From: Candidatus Bathyarchaeota archaeon
GTDB lineage: Archaea > Thermoproteota > Bathyarchaeia > Bathyarchaeales > Bathycorpusculaceae
NCBI GenBank assembly: GCA_003164295.1
Contig: PLTA01000056.1
Span: forward strand, 104,589-168,588
Direction of reading: 5' to 3'
Length of the DNA: 64,000 bases
Shown here: one piece after another, positions 27,103-35,274 of the stretch
Position numbering within the stretch: position 1 is the stretch's first letter
Layout of the letters: every line of letters starts with the position of its first letter
Program-made: the position numbers and the translations under genes
The notes under the pieces: model-generated
Databases searched by the model: none
What the model was told of the DNA's origin: nothing
Seen by the model: the letters and a program-made list of their open reading frames with translations, nothing else

Positions 27103-27719
27103 TTCCAACACACAACTGTGATTGAAAGACAAACCTCTAAACCCCAACATTTTAGGGTAAAACCTTATTGAACAAAACACCCTTGCATATCCTATAAGCA
27201 GCGATTTAACATGCAACCTCAACCACCTAATCCCGAACATAAAAGAATGAAACGCGAGAAAAAAACCATAGGATAATGGTAGAAATCTATTGTTAAGGAT
27301 ACAAAACACATGGTGAACTATTGCAAAGCCGTAAGCCATTGAAGAAACAAAAGAGCTTCTTGTTTTTCTGAATTTTTTTCTTTGTGTTTTAAGTTGCTTT
27401 TTTGATTTAGGGTTTGAATTAGTTGCAGGTCACGTATAGAAACGTATGGAAAAGTATAGAAAAGGTTAGGAAAGGTTTGATAGTACCAAAAAGGTTTAAA
27501 AAAATAAAATCTTGTAAAAAAACTTTAATGCTTAATAGGGCAAACCTACAAACTACCTTGGCGACATAGCGTTGGTTAACCCTTGGTCTAACAAAGCGGA
27601 ATCTAAAAAACAAATTATCACATGTGCAAAAAAAATCACCGGCTAAGCTCATGTTTCTTTTGGGTGACGACAAGCTTTTTCTAACTTTAACATTTATTTA
27701 ATTCTTAATTGGTGCTTAA
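27103..27719. other. Long intergenic region with degenerate decamer repeats
   Basis: 617 bases without a convincing gene. At 27433-27478 are four to five tandem units of about 10-11 bases: CGTATAGAAA, CGTATGGAAAA, GTATAGAAAAG, GTTAGGAAAG, GTTT. T-rich tracts occur at 27360-27410. It may hold an RNA or long leader, but no known fold was recognised. Confidence 0.45.
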
Positions 27720-28205
27720 ATGGGGGGAGAAATCAAAAAAGAACTTGAAAGCTGGTTTAGTGATGCAAAAAGCATTGTCTTAGCGGGAATTGGCAATCCA
27801 ATCCGCACGGACGATTACGTAGGACTCAAAATTGTGGAAAAACTAAAAGGTAAATTGCCCCCAACTGTCCTTCTATTGGAAGCCGAAACAGTTCCAGAAA
27901 GCTACATGGTAGATATAGAACAATTTAAGCCAACTCATGTCCTTTTGATTGACGCAGCCTTCTTGGGTCTCCATCCTGGAGAAGCCCGCCTCGTGGACGC
28001 TGAAAAAATTGTAGATTTCTCGGCCATTTCAACCCATCTATTGCCGTTACGCATATTTTGTGATTACGTTAAGCAAGCGACTGGTGCAAAAATTGCTCTG
28101 CTACTAGTTGAGCCGAAGAGTATGGAGTTTGGTGAAGGTTTATCCGTTGAAGTAGAATCGGCATCTGAACAATTGACAAAGTTATTGGTTGAATTGCTTG
28201 GTTAG
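27720..28205 (+). CDS. hycI: NiFe-hydrogenase maturation protease
   Basis: 161 residues. It has GIGNPIRTDDYVGLKI near the N-terminus (the Asp/Glu-type metal ligand region), the ETVPESYM strand and IDAAFLG, with HLLPL later, as in the HycI/HoxD/FrhD family. These proteases cut the C-terminal tail of the large subunit once Ni is inserted. Two substrates, HoxH and MvhA, are encoded in the preceding 10 kb. The ATG at 27720 has no Shine-Dalgarno, so the mRNA may be leaderless. Confidence 0.88.
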   Translation: MGGEIKKELESWFSDAKSIVLAGIGNPIRTDDYVGLKIVEKLKGKLPPTVLLLEAETVPESYMVDIEQFKPTHVLLIDAAFLGLHPGEARLVDAEKIVDFSAISTHLLPLRIFCDYVKQATGAKIALLLVEPKSMEFGEGLSVEVESASEQLTKLLVELLG

Positions 28206-28686
28206 CCCTCTTTCCTTTTGAAAACATAGTCAATTGTTAGAACCACTTTACTTAGGGCTGAATGTATTTCTTTTAATTCAATTTGGTCTTTGCTTATCCA
28301 TTTTGCAATTATTTTTTCTTCTAGTTCTTGGTCTTCAAATGTCCCTCTCCAATAGAGTTCAAGCGCGTTGCTATCATTCCAGTTTCCCAATGATCATGAA
28401 CATCGCCCTCCGAAGTTATACTAAAAAGATGTACGTTGCCACTTGAAGAATCAAAACTCCAAAAATCATTTTCGTAATAATCGTCATAACCCTCAATATG
28501 AGTTTCTATTTCAGAGTTTATACCAACATCCCTGATTTCCAACGCTGTCATTTCGCCACAACCAGAAACAATTTTTTCGTCACTTGTTTTCATTGCAATA
28601 CCTACAGCCCACTCTCCAATCAACTGCCTGAGCAACTCTAACTCTTTAGCCTGCTGAATGCTCTGTGTCATAAAACCAACATGCAA
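28202..28686 (-). pseudogene. DUF1579-like protein with one-base frame break
   Basis: The first 100 residues (EWAVGIAMKTSDEKIVSGCG, then HVEGYDDYYEN-like strands) and the last 60 (NWNDSNALELYWRGTFEDQE) belong together: both parts form the beta-barrel pattern of DUF1579-like proteins. The break is at the C-run 28386-28388. One more G on the coding strand would read H-W-G-N-W-N-D-S. The likely start is ATG 28671 or 28686. This is a sequencing indel or recent loss. Confidence 0.6.
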
Positions 28687-28795
28687 ACACAGTCTAAATT
28701 ACGTAATAAAGAAATGTGATTGACATAATGCAACAACTGAAATCAAGCTACGTTAATTAGCCAGTTATTAATTAGAATTTACAGTGAAAATTATT

Positions 28796-29275
28796 ATGTC
28801 TGAAAAAGCCGTTATCATTATGGGTTCAGAGCGGGATTTAGATTTTTCTCGAGAAATAGCAAAGTACCTTAAGCTTTTAGGAGTCAGCTACGAATTTCGG
28901 GTTGCTTCTGCACATAAAAGTCCAGAAAATGTTCTTGAAATAATAAAAGAGTTCGAAGCTGAAAAAGTAATCTACATAACAGTTGCTGGTCGCTCGAACG
29001 CTCTTAGCGCTTTTGTCGACGCCAACTCATCTAAACCTGTCATTGCATGCCCCCCCTACTCCGAAACATATAGCGGTATTGACATTTTCTCTTCCCTTCG
29101 AGTGCCAAGCGGCATAGGGTCTGTTGTGACTATTGAGCCTGAAGGAGCTGCGATTGCTGCTGCAAAAATTTTTGCTCTAGAAGACAGTGTCGTTGCCCAA
29201 ACCGTTAAAGTTTATCAGTTATCAAAGAAAAAAGAACTTGAAAACGCTAATGAATCAGTAAAGAAACTGAAATAA
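28796..29275 (+). CDS. purE: N5-CAIR mutase / AIR carboxylase
   Basis: 159 residues from ATG 28796 (GTG 28784 is an alternative). IIMGSERDLDFSREIAKYL and RVASAHKSPENVLEI are the PurE nucleotide and CO2-site motifs. GRSNALSAFVDANSSKPVIA replaces the usual GxAAHLxG region, pointing to a divergent class. It makes CAIR in purine synthesis. It precedes purC and two purP genes on the same strand. Confidence 0.88.
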   Translation: MSEKAVIIMGSERDLDFSREIAKYLKLLGVSYEFRVASAHKSPENVLEIIKEFEAEKVIYITVAGRSNALSAFVDANSSKPVIACPPYSETYSGIDIFSSLRVPSGIGSVVTIEPEGAAIAAAKIFALEDSVVAQTVKVYQLSKKKELENANESVKKLK

Positions 29276-29327
29276 GTTAGCGCTCCTTATTTCCAGTGAA
29301 GCTTGCGCTAATTAAAGGTATAAAAAA

Positions 29328-29414
29328 ATGAAAAAGAGGTTTATCGCAATTTCATTAAAAGTTATTTTGGCAAGTGTAAGCATTGTCGTTGCCTATCTAA
29401 GTCATTATTTATAA
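29328..29414 (+). CDS. Possible 28-residue single-TM peptide
   Basis: ATG 29328 to TAA 29414. A basic start (MKKRF) is followed by one hydrophobic helix (IAISLKVILASVSIVVAYL). AAAGGT lies about eight bases upstream. It lies between purE and purC. It is short and no family is known, so it may be chance. Confidence 0.3.
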   Translation: MKKRFIAISLKVILASVSIVVAYLSHYL

Positions 29415-29515
29415 TTTATTTTTTTAATTATAGCTATCAACAAATTTTCAGATAAAATGATATAAGCTAAATAGAATATTCTGCTACAACAAAGACTAAA
29501 CGAGTGAATATAGCA

Positions 29516-30568
29516 ATGGGCAGCGTAAAAGACCTCGAAGTTATAAAAAAATCAACACCCGACGCAATGGGCATCGGCAGATTCCTGTTCTCTGATCGAT
29601 ACAGTGTTTTCGATTGGGGCGAAATGCCCGATCGCATTGGCGGCAAGGGAGCAGCCCTTTGCCTTATGGGCGCTTATTGCTTTGAACAGTTAGAAAAAAA
29701 AGGCGTAAAAACCCATTATAAAGGCTTAGTTGATTTAAACGGCAAAGCCATCAAGGTCAACGCATTGAAGCAGCCCTCCAGCGTAATGGAAGTTGGTTTA
29801 GTTAATGTTTACAAGCCAAAAACAAATTCGGTTAATGGCAAAATCAACCATGATTATAGTATTTATTCGTCTAAAATTAAAAACTGCCTTATCCCTCTTG
29901 AAATAATTTATAGAAATGGCTTGCCTGAAGGCTCATCAGTTTTCAAACGGCTTGAACAGGGAAAAATCACCTTTAAGGATTTAGGTTTAGATCATTACCC
30001 CAAACCAGGTGAGCAGCTTTCTCAGCCAATTTTTGATGTCAGCACGAAACTGGAAGAGACCGATCGCTATGTGACTTGGAAAGAAGCTCAGAAAATCGCT
30101 GACTTAACAGATCAAGAATTAATCGACATCAAAGCTGTTTTACTCAAATCGGATGAAACAATAACTGAGATGGCTTCAAAAGCTGGCTTGAAAAATGAAG
30201 ATGGAAAAATAGAGTTAGCTTTCGATGAAAACAGAGAACTAATTGTAGTTGATGTCTTAGGAACCCTTGATGAATGCAGATTCACCTACGAGGGCGTACA
30301 CGTGAGCAAAGAAATCGCAAGGCAATTCTACAAAAAAACCAGTTGGTATGAGGATTTAGAGAAAGCGAAAAAAGAAGCTGAAGCCAAAGGCATACAGGAT
30401 TGGAAGTTGCTTTGTAAGTCTCAGCCCCCAAAACTGGACCTTAAGCTTAAAACAATAATTAGTGAAATGTATATGGCAGCAGCTAATGAGATGAGCGGTC
30501 GAAACCTGTTTAATGCAGCTAAACTTGCAGAGGTAATTATCAAGTACAGGGCATACCTGAAGGAATAA
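29516..30568 (+). CDS. purC: SAICAR synthetase
   Basis: 350 residues from ATG 29516 (MGSVKDLEV, the usual archaeal start; GTG 29504 is an alternative). It has GRFLFSDRYSVFDWGEMPD and later LIVVDVLGTLDECRF motifs, the ATP/CAIR site of PurC. It joins CAIR and aspartate to give SAICAR. It is longer than bacterial PurC (about 240), as in many archaea. purP follows after two bases. Confidence 0.92.
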   Translation: MGSVKDLEVIKKSTPDAMGIGRFLFSDRYSVFDWGEMPDRIGGKGAALCLMGAYCFEQLEKKGVKTHYKGLVDLNGKAIKVNALKQPSSVMEVGLVNVYKPKTNSVNGKINHDYSIYSSKIKNCLIPLEIIYRNGLPEGSSVFKRLEQGKITFKDLGLDHYPKPGEQLSQPIFDVSTKLEETDRYVTWKEAQKIADLTDQELIDIKAVLLKSDETITEMASKAGLKNEDGKIELAFDENRELIVVDVLGTLDECRFTYEGVHVSKEIARQFYKKTSWYEDLEKAKKEAEAKGIQDWKLLCKSQPPKLDLKLKTIISEMYMAAANEMSGRNLFNAAKLAEVIIKYRAYLKE

Positions 30569-30570
30569 AC

Positions 30571-31668
30571 ATGATAACTGATGAAATCAAAAAAATAATA
30601 AAACATTATACGTCTAAAGAAATTCGTATTGGCGTTTTAGGTTCCCATTCAGCTTTGGAGATTGCTTCAGGGGCAAAGCAAGAAGGCTATGAAACCGTTG
30701 TCGTATGCCAAAAAGGAAGAGAAAAAACCTATACAAAATACTACAAAAACGTTTTTGACCATGTACTTATGCTGGATAAATTCTCTGACATAACAAAAGA
30801 GGCAAACGTGAAGAAACTGGTTGATTTGAACACCATTTTTGTTCCCAACCGCTCTTTTTCCGTCTACGCTGGTTACGAAGCGATAGAGAACCAGTTTGCA
30901 GTGCCTTTGATGGGTAACCGCTCAATGCTTCGAACAGAAGAACGCAATACACCCAGAAACCAATTGTACCTGCTTCAGAAATCAGGAATTGCAACGCCAA
31001 AAACCTTCAAGTCACCAAGCGAAATTGACCGCTTAGCAATTGTGAAAGTTGCCGAAAAAGAACGTGCCATAGAGAGAGCATTTTTCTACCCCTCAAATCC
31101 CTTTGAATTTAGTAAGATGGCTAGCGACCGCATCGCCAAAGGCATAATAACTCAGGAAGTACTCGACCAAGCTTTAATAGAAGAGTATGTTATTGGCGCT
31201 AAGTTTAACGCTAACCTGTTTTGGTCACCATTAACTGATGAAATCGATTTGCTAGGGTTTGATAGGCGTATCCAAACCGACCTTGATGGCGTTTTAGACC
31301 TTCCAGCGCAAGAGCAAATAGAGTTGAATATTTCAACCCAAAACATTGAAATTGGCCACATGGGCGCAACTATGCGTGAGAGCCAAATTGAAAAAATCTT
31401 TGAAGCCGCCGAAAAATTCGTAAACACTTGTAAAAAAGAATACCCACCTGGAATGATTGGACTTTTTGCACTGCAAGGTGCGGTCACGAAGGATTTGGCG
31501 TTTTATGTTTTTGACGTTAGCCCACGTGTACCAGGTTGCCCATGTGTTGAACCGACTTCACCCTACATGAAATACAAATACGGCATGGAGGTTGGTCCAG
31601 GCAGACGTGTTGCTATGGAAATTAAGCGTGCGGTTAAAGAGGGCAGGCTTGCGGAAGTAGTAACATGA
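30571..31668 (+). CDS. purP: PurP family formate-dependent IMP pathway enzyme, copy 1
   Basis: 365 residues, ATP-grasp type. The N-terminal domain has VLGSHSALEIASGAKQEG and the C-terminal end has FDVSPRVPGCP..., the PurP pattern. PurP makes FAICAR from AICAR, formate and ATP. Its stop overlaps the start of the second copy by four bases. The two copies share domain order but differ in many positions, so they may have different roles or form hetero-oligomers. Which one is the active FAICAR synthetase cannot be settled from sequence alone. Confidence 0.88.
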   Translation: MITDEIKKIIKHYTSKEIRIGVLGSHSALEIASGAKQEGYETVVVCQKGREKTYTKYYKNVFDHVLMLDKFSDITKEANVKKLVDLNTIFVPNRSFSVYAGYEAIENQFAVPLMGNRSMLRTEERNTPRNQLYLLQKSGIATPKTFKSPSEIDRLAIVKVAEKERAIERAFFYPSNPFEFSKMASDRIAKGIITQEVLDQALIEEYVIGAKFNANLFWSPLTDEIDLLGFDRRIQTDLDGVLDLPAQEQIELNISTQNIEIGHMGATMRESQIEKIFEAAEKFVNTCKKEYPPGMIGLFALQGAVTKDLAFYVFDVSPRVPGCPCVEPTSPYMKYKYGMEVGPGRRVAMEIKRAVKEGRLAEVVT

Positions 31669-32750
31669 TCACTAATCAAGACATAGCCAAAATAGTTGAG
31701 AAATATGACCAGAAAAAAATAGCCATAGGCACGTTAGGTTCTCACAGTTCTTTAAACATTTTCAAGGGCGCCAAAGAAGAAGGTTTCCGTACAGTATGTA
31801 TCTGCAAAGAAAAAGATGCCATAATGTACAAGAAATACCCGCTTGTCGACGAATTAATCATAGTAAAAGACTTCACTGAGCTTCTAAATGAGCAAATCCA
31901 AGAAAAACTGCGAAAACTAAATGTCGTTTTGATTCCACACGGTTCATTCACCGCTTACTTAAGTACTGAAGAGTTAACTGACAGCCTTTTTGTACCCATG
32001 TTTGGAAATCGCCAACTGCTTAAGTGGGAAGCTAACCGTAAATCCCAGGAAGATTGGTTACGCCAAGCAGGGCTGCGTTTACCGGCCACATTTAAAACTC
32101 CTGAAGACATCGACCGGTTAGTCATCGCGAAGTTGCCTGGGGCAAAAGGAGGCAGAGGCTACTTCTTAGCCATCTCGCCAAAAGCATTTCACAAAAAATT
32201 CAAAGAACTGGTTCAAAGGGGCTTGCTGAAGGAAGAAGATTTGGCGAGTATCCACTTGCAGGAATATGCGCTTGGCGTTAACGTCTACCCCAGCTATTTC
32301 AGCTCAATCGTAAAAGATGATGTGGAGTTACTTGCAATGGACAGACGCTATGAGTCAGCTGTAGATTCAATCGGCAAAATCCCAGCAGCCGAACAACTGG
32401 AAATAGAGGTTAACCCAACATATACAGTAGTTGGCAACTTCCCAATAGTGCTCCGCGAATCCCTGTTGCCAGAAATGATGCGGATGGGCGACAACGTACA
32501 CAAAAAAGCCAAAGAGCTGGCACCGCCCGGAATCATTGGTCCCTTCTGCTTGGAAACTGTTATAACCGATGACCTGAAGATTTTCACTTTCGAAATCTCC
32601 GCCCGCATCGTTGCAGGGACAAACGTTGGCATTGGCACTTCACCATACGCTTATCTAAAGTACGGCGAAAACATGTACATGGGCAAACGTATCGCTATGG
32701 AAATAAAAGAAGCTAGAACGCAGGGAAAACTACTAGACATTTTAGCTTAA
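31665..32750 (+). CDS. purP: PurP family formate-dependent IMP pathway enzyme, copy 2
   Basis: 361 residues with TLGSHSSLNIFKGAKEEG at the N-terminus and AKGGRGYFLAISPKAF and FEISARIVAGTNVG in the ATP-grasp part, close to characterised PurP. It is the last gene of the purine cluster, followed by a GAA/TTC hairpin (32825-32862). Paralogous to the preceding gene. Confidence 0.9.
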   Translation: MITNQDIAKIVEKYDQKKIAIGTLGSHSSLNIFKGAKEEGFRTVCICKEKDAIMYKKYPLVDELIIVKDFTELLNEQIQEKLRKLNVVLIPHGSFTAYLSTEELTDSLFVPMFGNRQLLKWEANRKSQEDWLRQAGLRLPATFKTPEDIDRLVIAKLPGAKGGRGYFLAISPKAFHKKFKELVQRGLLKEEDLASIHLQEYALGVNVYPSYFSSIVKDDVELLAMDRRYESAVDSIGKIPAAEQLEIEVNPTYTVVGNFPIVLRESLLPEMMRMGDNVHKKAKELAPPGIIGPFCLETVITDDLKIFTFEISARIVAGTNVGIGTSPYAYLKYGENMYMGKRIAMEIKEARTQGKLLDILA

Positions 32751-32824
32751 ACGAGCTAAAACTTGTGTTTTTTGGAAAGAAGAAAACTTCAACAACAACC
32801 CAATGCCGCTATTTTGTCATTGAT

Positions 32825-32862
32825 AGAAGAAGAACAAGGTGGGGTGTTGTTGTTCTTCTTCT
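32825..32862. repeat. 13-bp GAA/TTC hairpin after purP
   Basis: AGAAGAAGAACAA (32825-32837), a 12-base loop, then TTGTTCTTCTTCT (32850-32862): a perfect 13-bp stem between convergent genes. It may end both transcripts. Same style as 7496, 34140 and 53506. Confidence 0.6.
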
Positions 32863-32877
32863 TCCGACAGAAAGAAA

Positions 32878-33645
32878 CTATGAAAGGCAAAACTTAACCA
32901 AGCCCTCAAAGTTCTCTCTAGTTTTATTTTTCTTGTAAGCCCCAAGTACATCAATCAATTCTAAACGGTTTTTTCGTCCAAAAATTTCATCCAAAATCTT
33001 TGCTGCAGAGCTGTTTCCGCCAAAAAGGTATTGGCAAACTGCCGTAACATTTGCGACTCTTCGCTCTACGCTGGAGGTTTCAAAATCTACGATGAAGACT
33101 TTCTCAGTCTTATCAACAAGCAAGTGTTTAGGCGCTTTACTGAGTTCCCCATGATCCAAACCCGCCTGATCAAGCCTGAAACATTGTTCTAAAACTTGTC
33201 TCAAAACCAGTTTTACCAACGTTTTCTCTCTGTTTGTTTTCAGCCAATTAGGAAGCAAATACCCATCAATCAACTGCATCAGAAGAAAGTTTTTACTTGC
33301 TCCAATCAATTTTGGCGCCACATCTATTGAATTTGCCTTGGACAACATACTTGCTTCATGGAGCAGGTCGGCTCGGTCAGCATCTGTTCTTCGGATTTTT
33401 ACAGCCACCCTCTCCATATTGAGGTGTGCGATGACAACTATGCCCACAAAGCCTTTTCCCAAAACTGGAACCGGAACCCCAAACACACTGGCTGTTCCCG
33501 AAAACTCAAGAGCTGTAACGCTGTGGTTACGCAGTTCTTGGATGCGACATTGAACTTCATTTTCGTTGGGATTTGGAAAACACAGAACCGAAGCGTAAGG
33601 CTCTTGGATCAGTTGGTCAACTGGAATGATTATGGGTGTTTTCAC
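32878..33645 (-). CDS. Archaeal predicted serine/threonine protein kinase (COG2112-like)
   Basis: 255 residues. A Gly-rich loop GKGFVGIVVIAHL precedes VAVKIRRTDADR (the ATP-binding Lys). LDQAGLDHGELSKAPKHLLV is the catalytic-loop region and FIVDFETSS carries the metal-binding DFE. The HGE-type catalytic loop in place of HRD is usual for this archaeal kinase family. The substrate is unknown. It is convergent with the purine operon. Confidence 0.8.
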   Translation of the reverse strand: MKTPIIIPVDQLIQEPYASVLCFPNPNENEVQCRIQELRNHSVTALEFSGTASVFGVPVPVLGKGFVGIVVIAHLNMERVAVKIRRTDADRADLLHEASMLSKANSIDVAPKLIGASKNFLLMQLIDGYLLPNWLKTNREKTLVKLVLRQVLEQCFRLDQAGLDHGELSKAPKHLLVDKTEKVFIVDFETSSVERRVANVTAVCQYLFGGNSSAAKILDEIFGRKNRLELIDVLGAYKKNKTRENFEGLVKFCLS

Positions 33646-33769
33646 TGTCGGTTCCTTCTAGGCGATGATTACTACGTTGGCGAGATTATAAATTAGATTG
33701 GCTTGTCGAATTGGAATTGCAATTTTTTATGCGAATGCACTATAAGCCGGAAATCATCCATGAGTATAA

Positions 33770-33964
33770 ATGAAACTTAATCAGCAAAGAAGCCAAATCA
33801 AATCGGGCATTCGCGTAAAAATTATTTTGAAGCAAGACCAGCACAGCGGTAAGCTTACTGAAGGGATAGTTAAAGATATCCTCACTAACAGCTCTACCCA
33901 TCCTCACGGAATCAAGGTGCGACTTACAGACGGCAAAGTCGGCAGGGTACAATTGATACTTTAA
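33770..33964 (+). CDS. YwbE family protein (DUF2196)
   Basis: 64 residues, the full family length. It has the repeated pattern SGIRVKIILKQDQHSGKLTE and G(I)VKDILTNSS.HPHGIKVRL. The family is small, widespread in archaea and bacteria, and likely RNA- or DNA-binding by its basic barrel-like makeup; the function is not known. The gene is alone. Confidence 0.85.
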   Translation: MKLNQQRSQIKSGIRVKIILKQDQHSGKLTEGIVKDILTNSSTHPHGIKVRLTDGKVGRVQLIL

Positions 33965-34289
33965 CCCCACATCCGTCAGAATTAAATTTTTAAAAGCAAA
34001 TAGTTAGGGCTTAAAGCATATGAACACGCATCATTTTGAATCTTATAGTTGACCTCTCTCCAAAAGATTAGAAAAGGGCTAACTCCGTTGCATTAAACTT
34101 ACATTTTTTGGGAAGTTATTCTATTTGTTTTAATTTGATGAAGAAGAAAGTCAGAAAAAACAACCTCATCTTCTTCTTCGACAGACCCATGCAGGTATGC
34201 TCTTTTAAAATGTGATGTTCCTAAAGTGGCTAATCTGCAGCTTAAAGCTGAGGACATATTTAAGTTACCGAAAATTCAATGAATAAACA
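33965..34289. other. Intergenic region with hairpins and TATA-like box
   Basis: No gene seen. It includes a GAA/TTC inverted repeat (34140-34179, arms GAAGAAGAA and TTCTTCTTC) and an A/T box (ACATATTTAAG, about 34253-34263) 30 bases before the TMEM175-like gene. Confidence 0.5.
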
Positions 34290-34292
34290 GTG

Positions 34293-34916
34293 ATGTTTTT
34301 GAGTGCTGTTTTTAGGAAGCGGGGAACTGAACGGCTTGAAGCGTTTAGCGATGGCATATTTGCTTTTGCAGTCACCTTGCTTGTTTTAAATCTCTATGAC
34401 CCTACCGCTCGGGGCAGTACTAACCTTTTAAGTGGACTTTTAGGTGAATGGCCAGCATTCTTTGCATTCATCATCAGCTTCATAAATATTCTCATAATGT
34501 GGATAAACCACCATAACATGTTCAATTACATTAAGCGAATTAGCAGAGAATTTATGCTTCTCAACGGTCTGCTTCTCTTATTTGTCGTATTAACTCCATT
34601 TACAACCCTGTTAGTTTCAGAGCACCTTCTCGATAGCCAAGCAAACACAGCAGCCCTTGTTTACGCAGGCACATTCTTCATTATTGCAGTTGTTTGGAAC
34701 TTTCTCTGGCACAACGCAACTCATTTTCACAATCTCATAAGTGAAGATGTCCCAGACGCTTGTGTGAAACAAATAGCTCGCGAATACATTATAGTACCCA
34801 TTTTCTATGGAATAGCTTTTTTTGTAGCATTATTCAGTGCAGTTGCGAGCCTAATTATCATAGTTTGTGTTTCAATCTACTTTGGTATAACAGTGACGGG
34901 CGGCGAACAAATTTGA
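34293..34916 (+). CDS. TMEM175-family membrane protein (DUF1211)
   Basis: 207 residues from ATG 34293 (GTG 34290 adjacent). RKRGTERLEAFSDGIFAFAV is the signature first helix with the FSDG motif of TMEM175 potassium channels. Six membrane helices are predicted. In prokaryotes these form homotetrameric K+ channels. The mRNA may be nearly leaderless, with a TATA-like box about 35 bases upstream. Confidence 0.85.
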   Translation: MFLSAVFRKRGTERLEAFSDGIFAFAVTLLVLNLYDPTARGSTNLLSGLLGEWPAFFAFIISFINILIMWINHHNMFNYIKRISREFMLLNGLLLLFVVLTPFTTLLVSEHLLDSQANTAALVYAGTFFIIAVVWNFLWHNATHFHNLISEDVPDACVKQIAREYIIVPIFYGIAFFVALFSAVASLIIIVCVSIYFGITVTGGEQI

Positions 34917-34928
34917 ATAATTTGTCAA

Positions 34929-35066
34929 TCAGCTGACATATTCTTTCTGTTTGTATTTGGTTTCTATTTCGTTGAGTGTTAAAGCTGCTTCAAATATGAT
35001 TGCATCTATCTTGTCGAATTCTTTTTTTACGGCAACTTTTATTTGAGTCAAAAATCCATTCTCCAA
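34929..35066 (-). CDS. Possible 45-residue helical peptide
   Basis: Open minus-strand frame from TTG 35066, right after a TAA, to TGA 34929. It encodes a charged, probably helical peptide (VAVKKEFDKIDAIIFEAALT). No Shine-Dalgarno is clear. It could be a gene remnant. The rest of the 34917-35262 gap holds no convincing gene. Confidence 0.25.
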   Translation of the reverse strand: MENGFLTQIKVAVKKEFDKIDAIIFEAALTLNEIETKYKQKEYVS

Positions 35067-35222
35067 TTAAGACGCCAATTCGCCTGCAGATTCTGTTAAG
35101 CATAACATGCTGGAATATCGCAGACTATACTGTCGCTAATTTAATGACTCTCAAAATTGTTAATATATGTTTGTGTGTTCCTTTGCACTACAACGAACGG
35201 ATCCGCGTCGAGTTTTTTGGGG

Positions 35223-35230
35223 TTATAAAT
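35223..35230 (+). promoter_or_regulatory. TATA box of the EF-2 paralogue
   Basis: TTATAAAT lies 45 bases before ATG 35275, which would give a leader of about 20 bases. Confidence 0.55.
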
Positions 35231-35274
35231 TTAATAGGGCGACAACATAACTGAGATTCTGTTTGGTATTACGT

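Noticed and set aside
27091-27673. Two minus-strand frames in the gap before hycI
   Set aside because: They are Phe- and Cys-rich translations of A/T-rich DNA with no motif or ribosome site.
35000-35254. 84-codon plus-strand frame before the EF-2-like gene
   Set aside because: It overlaps the TATA box of that gene and has no coherent domain.
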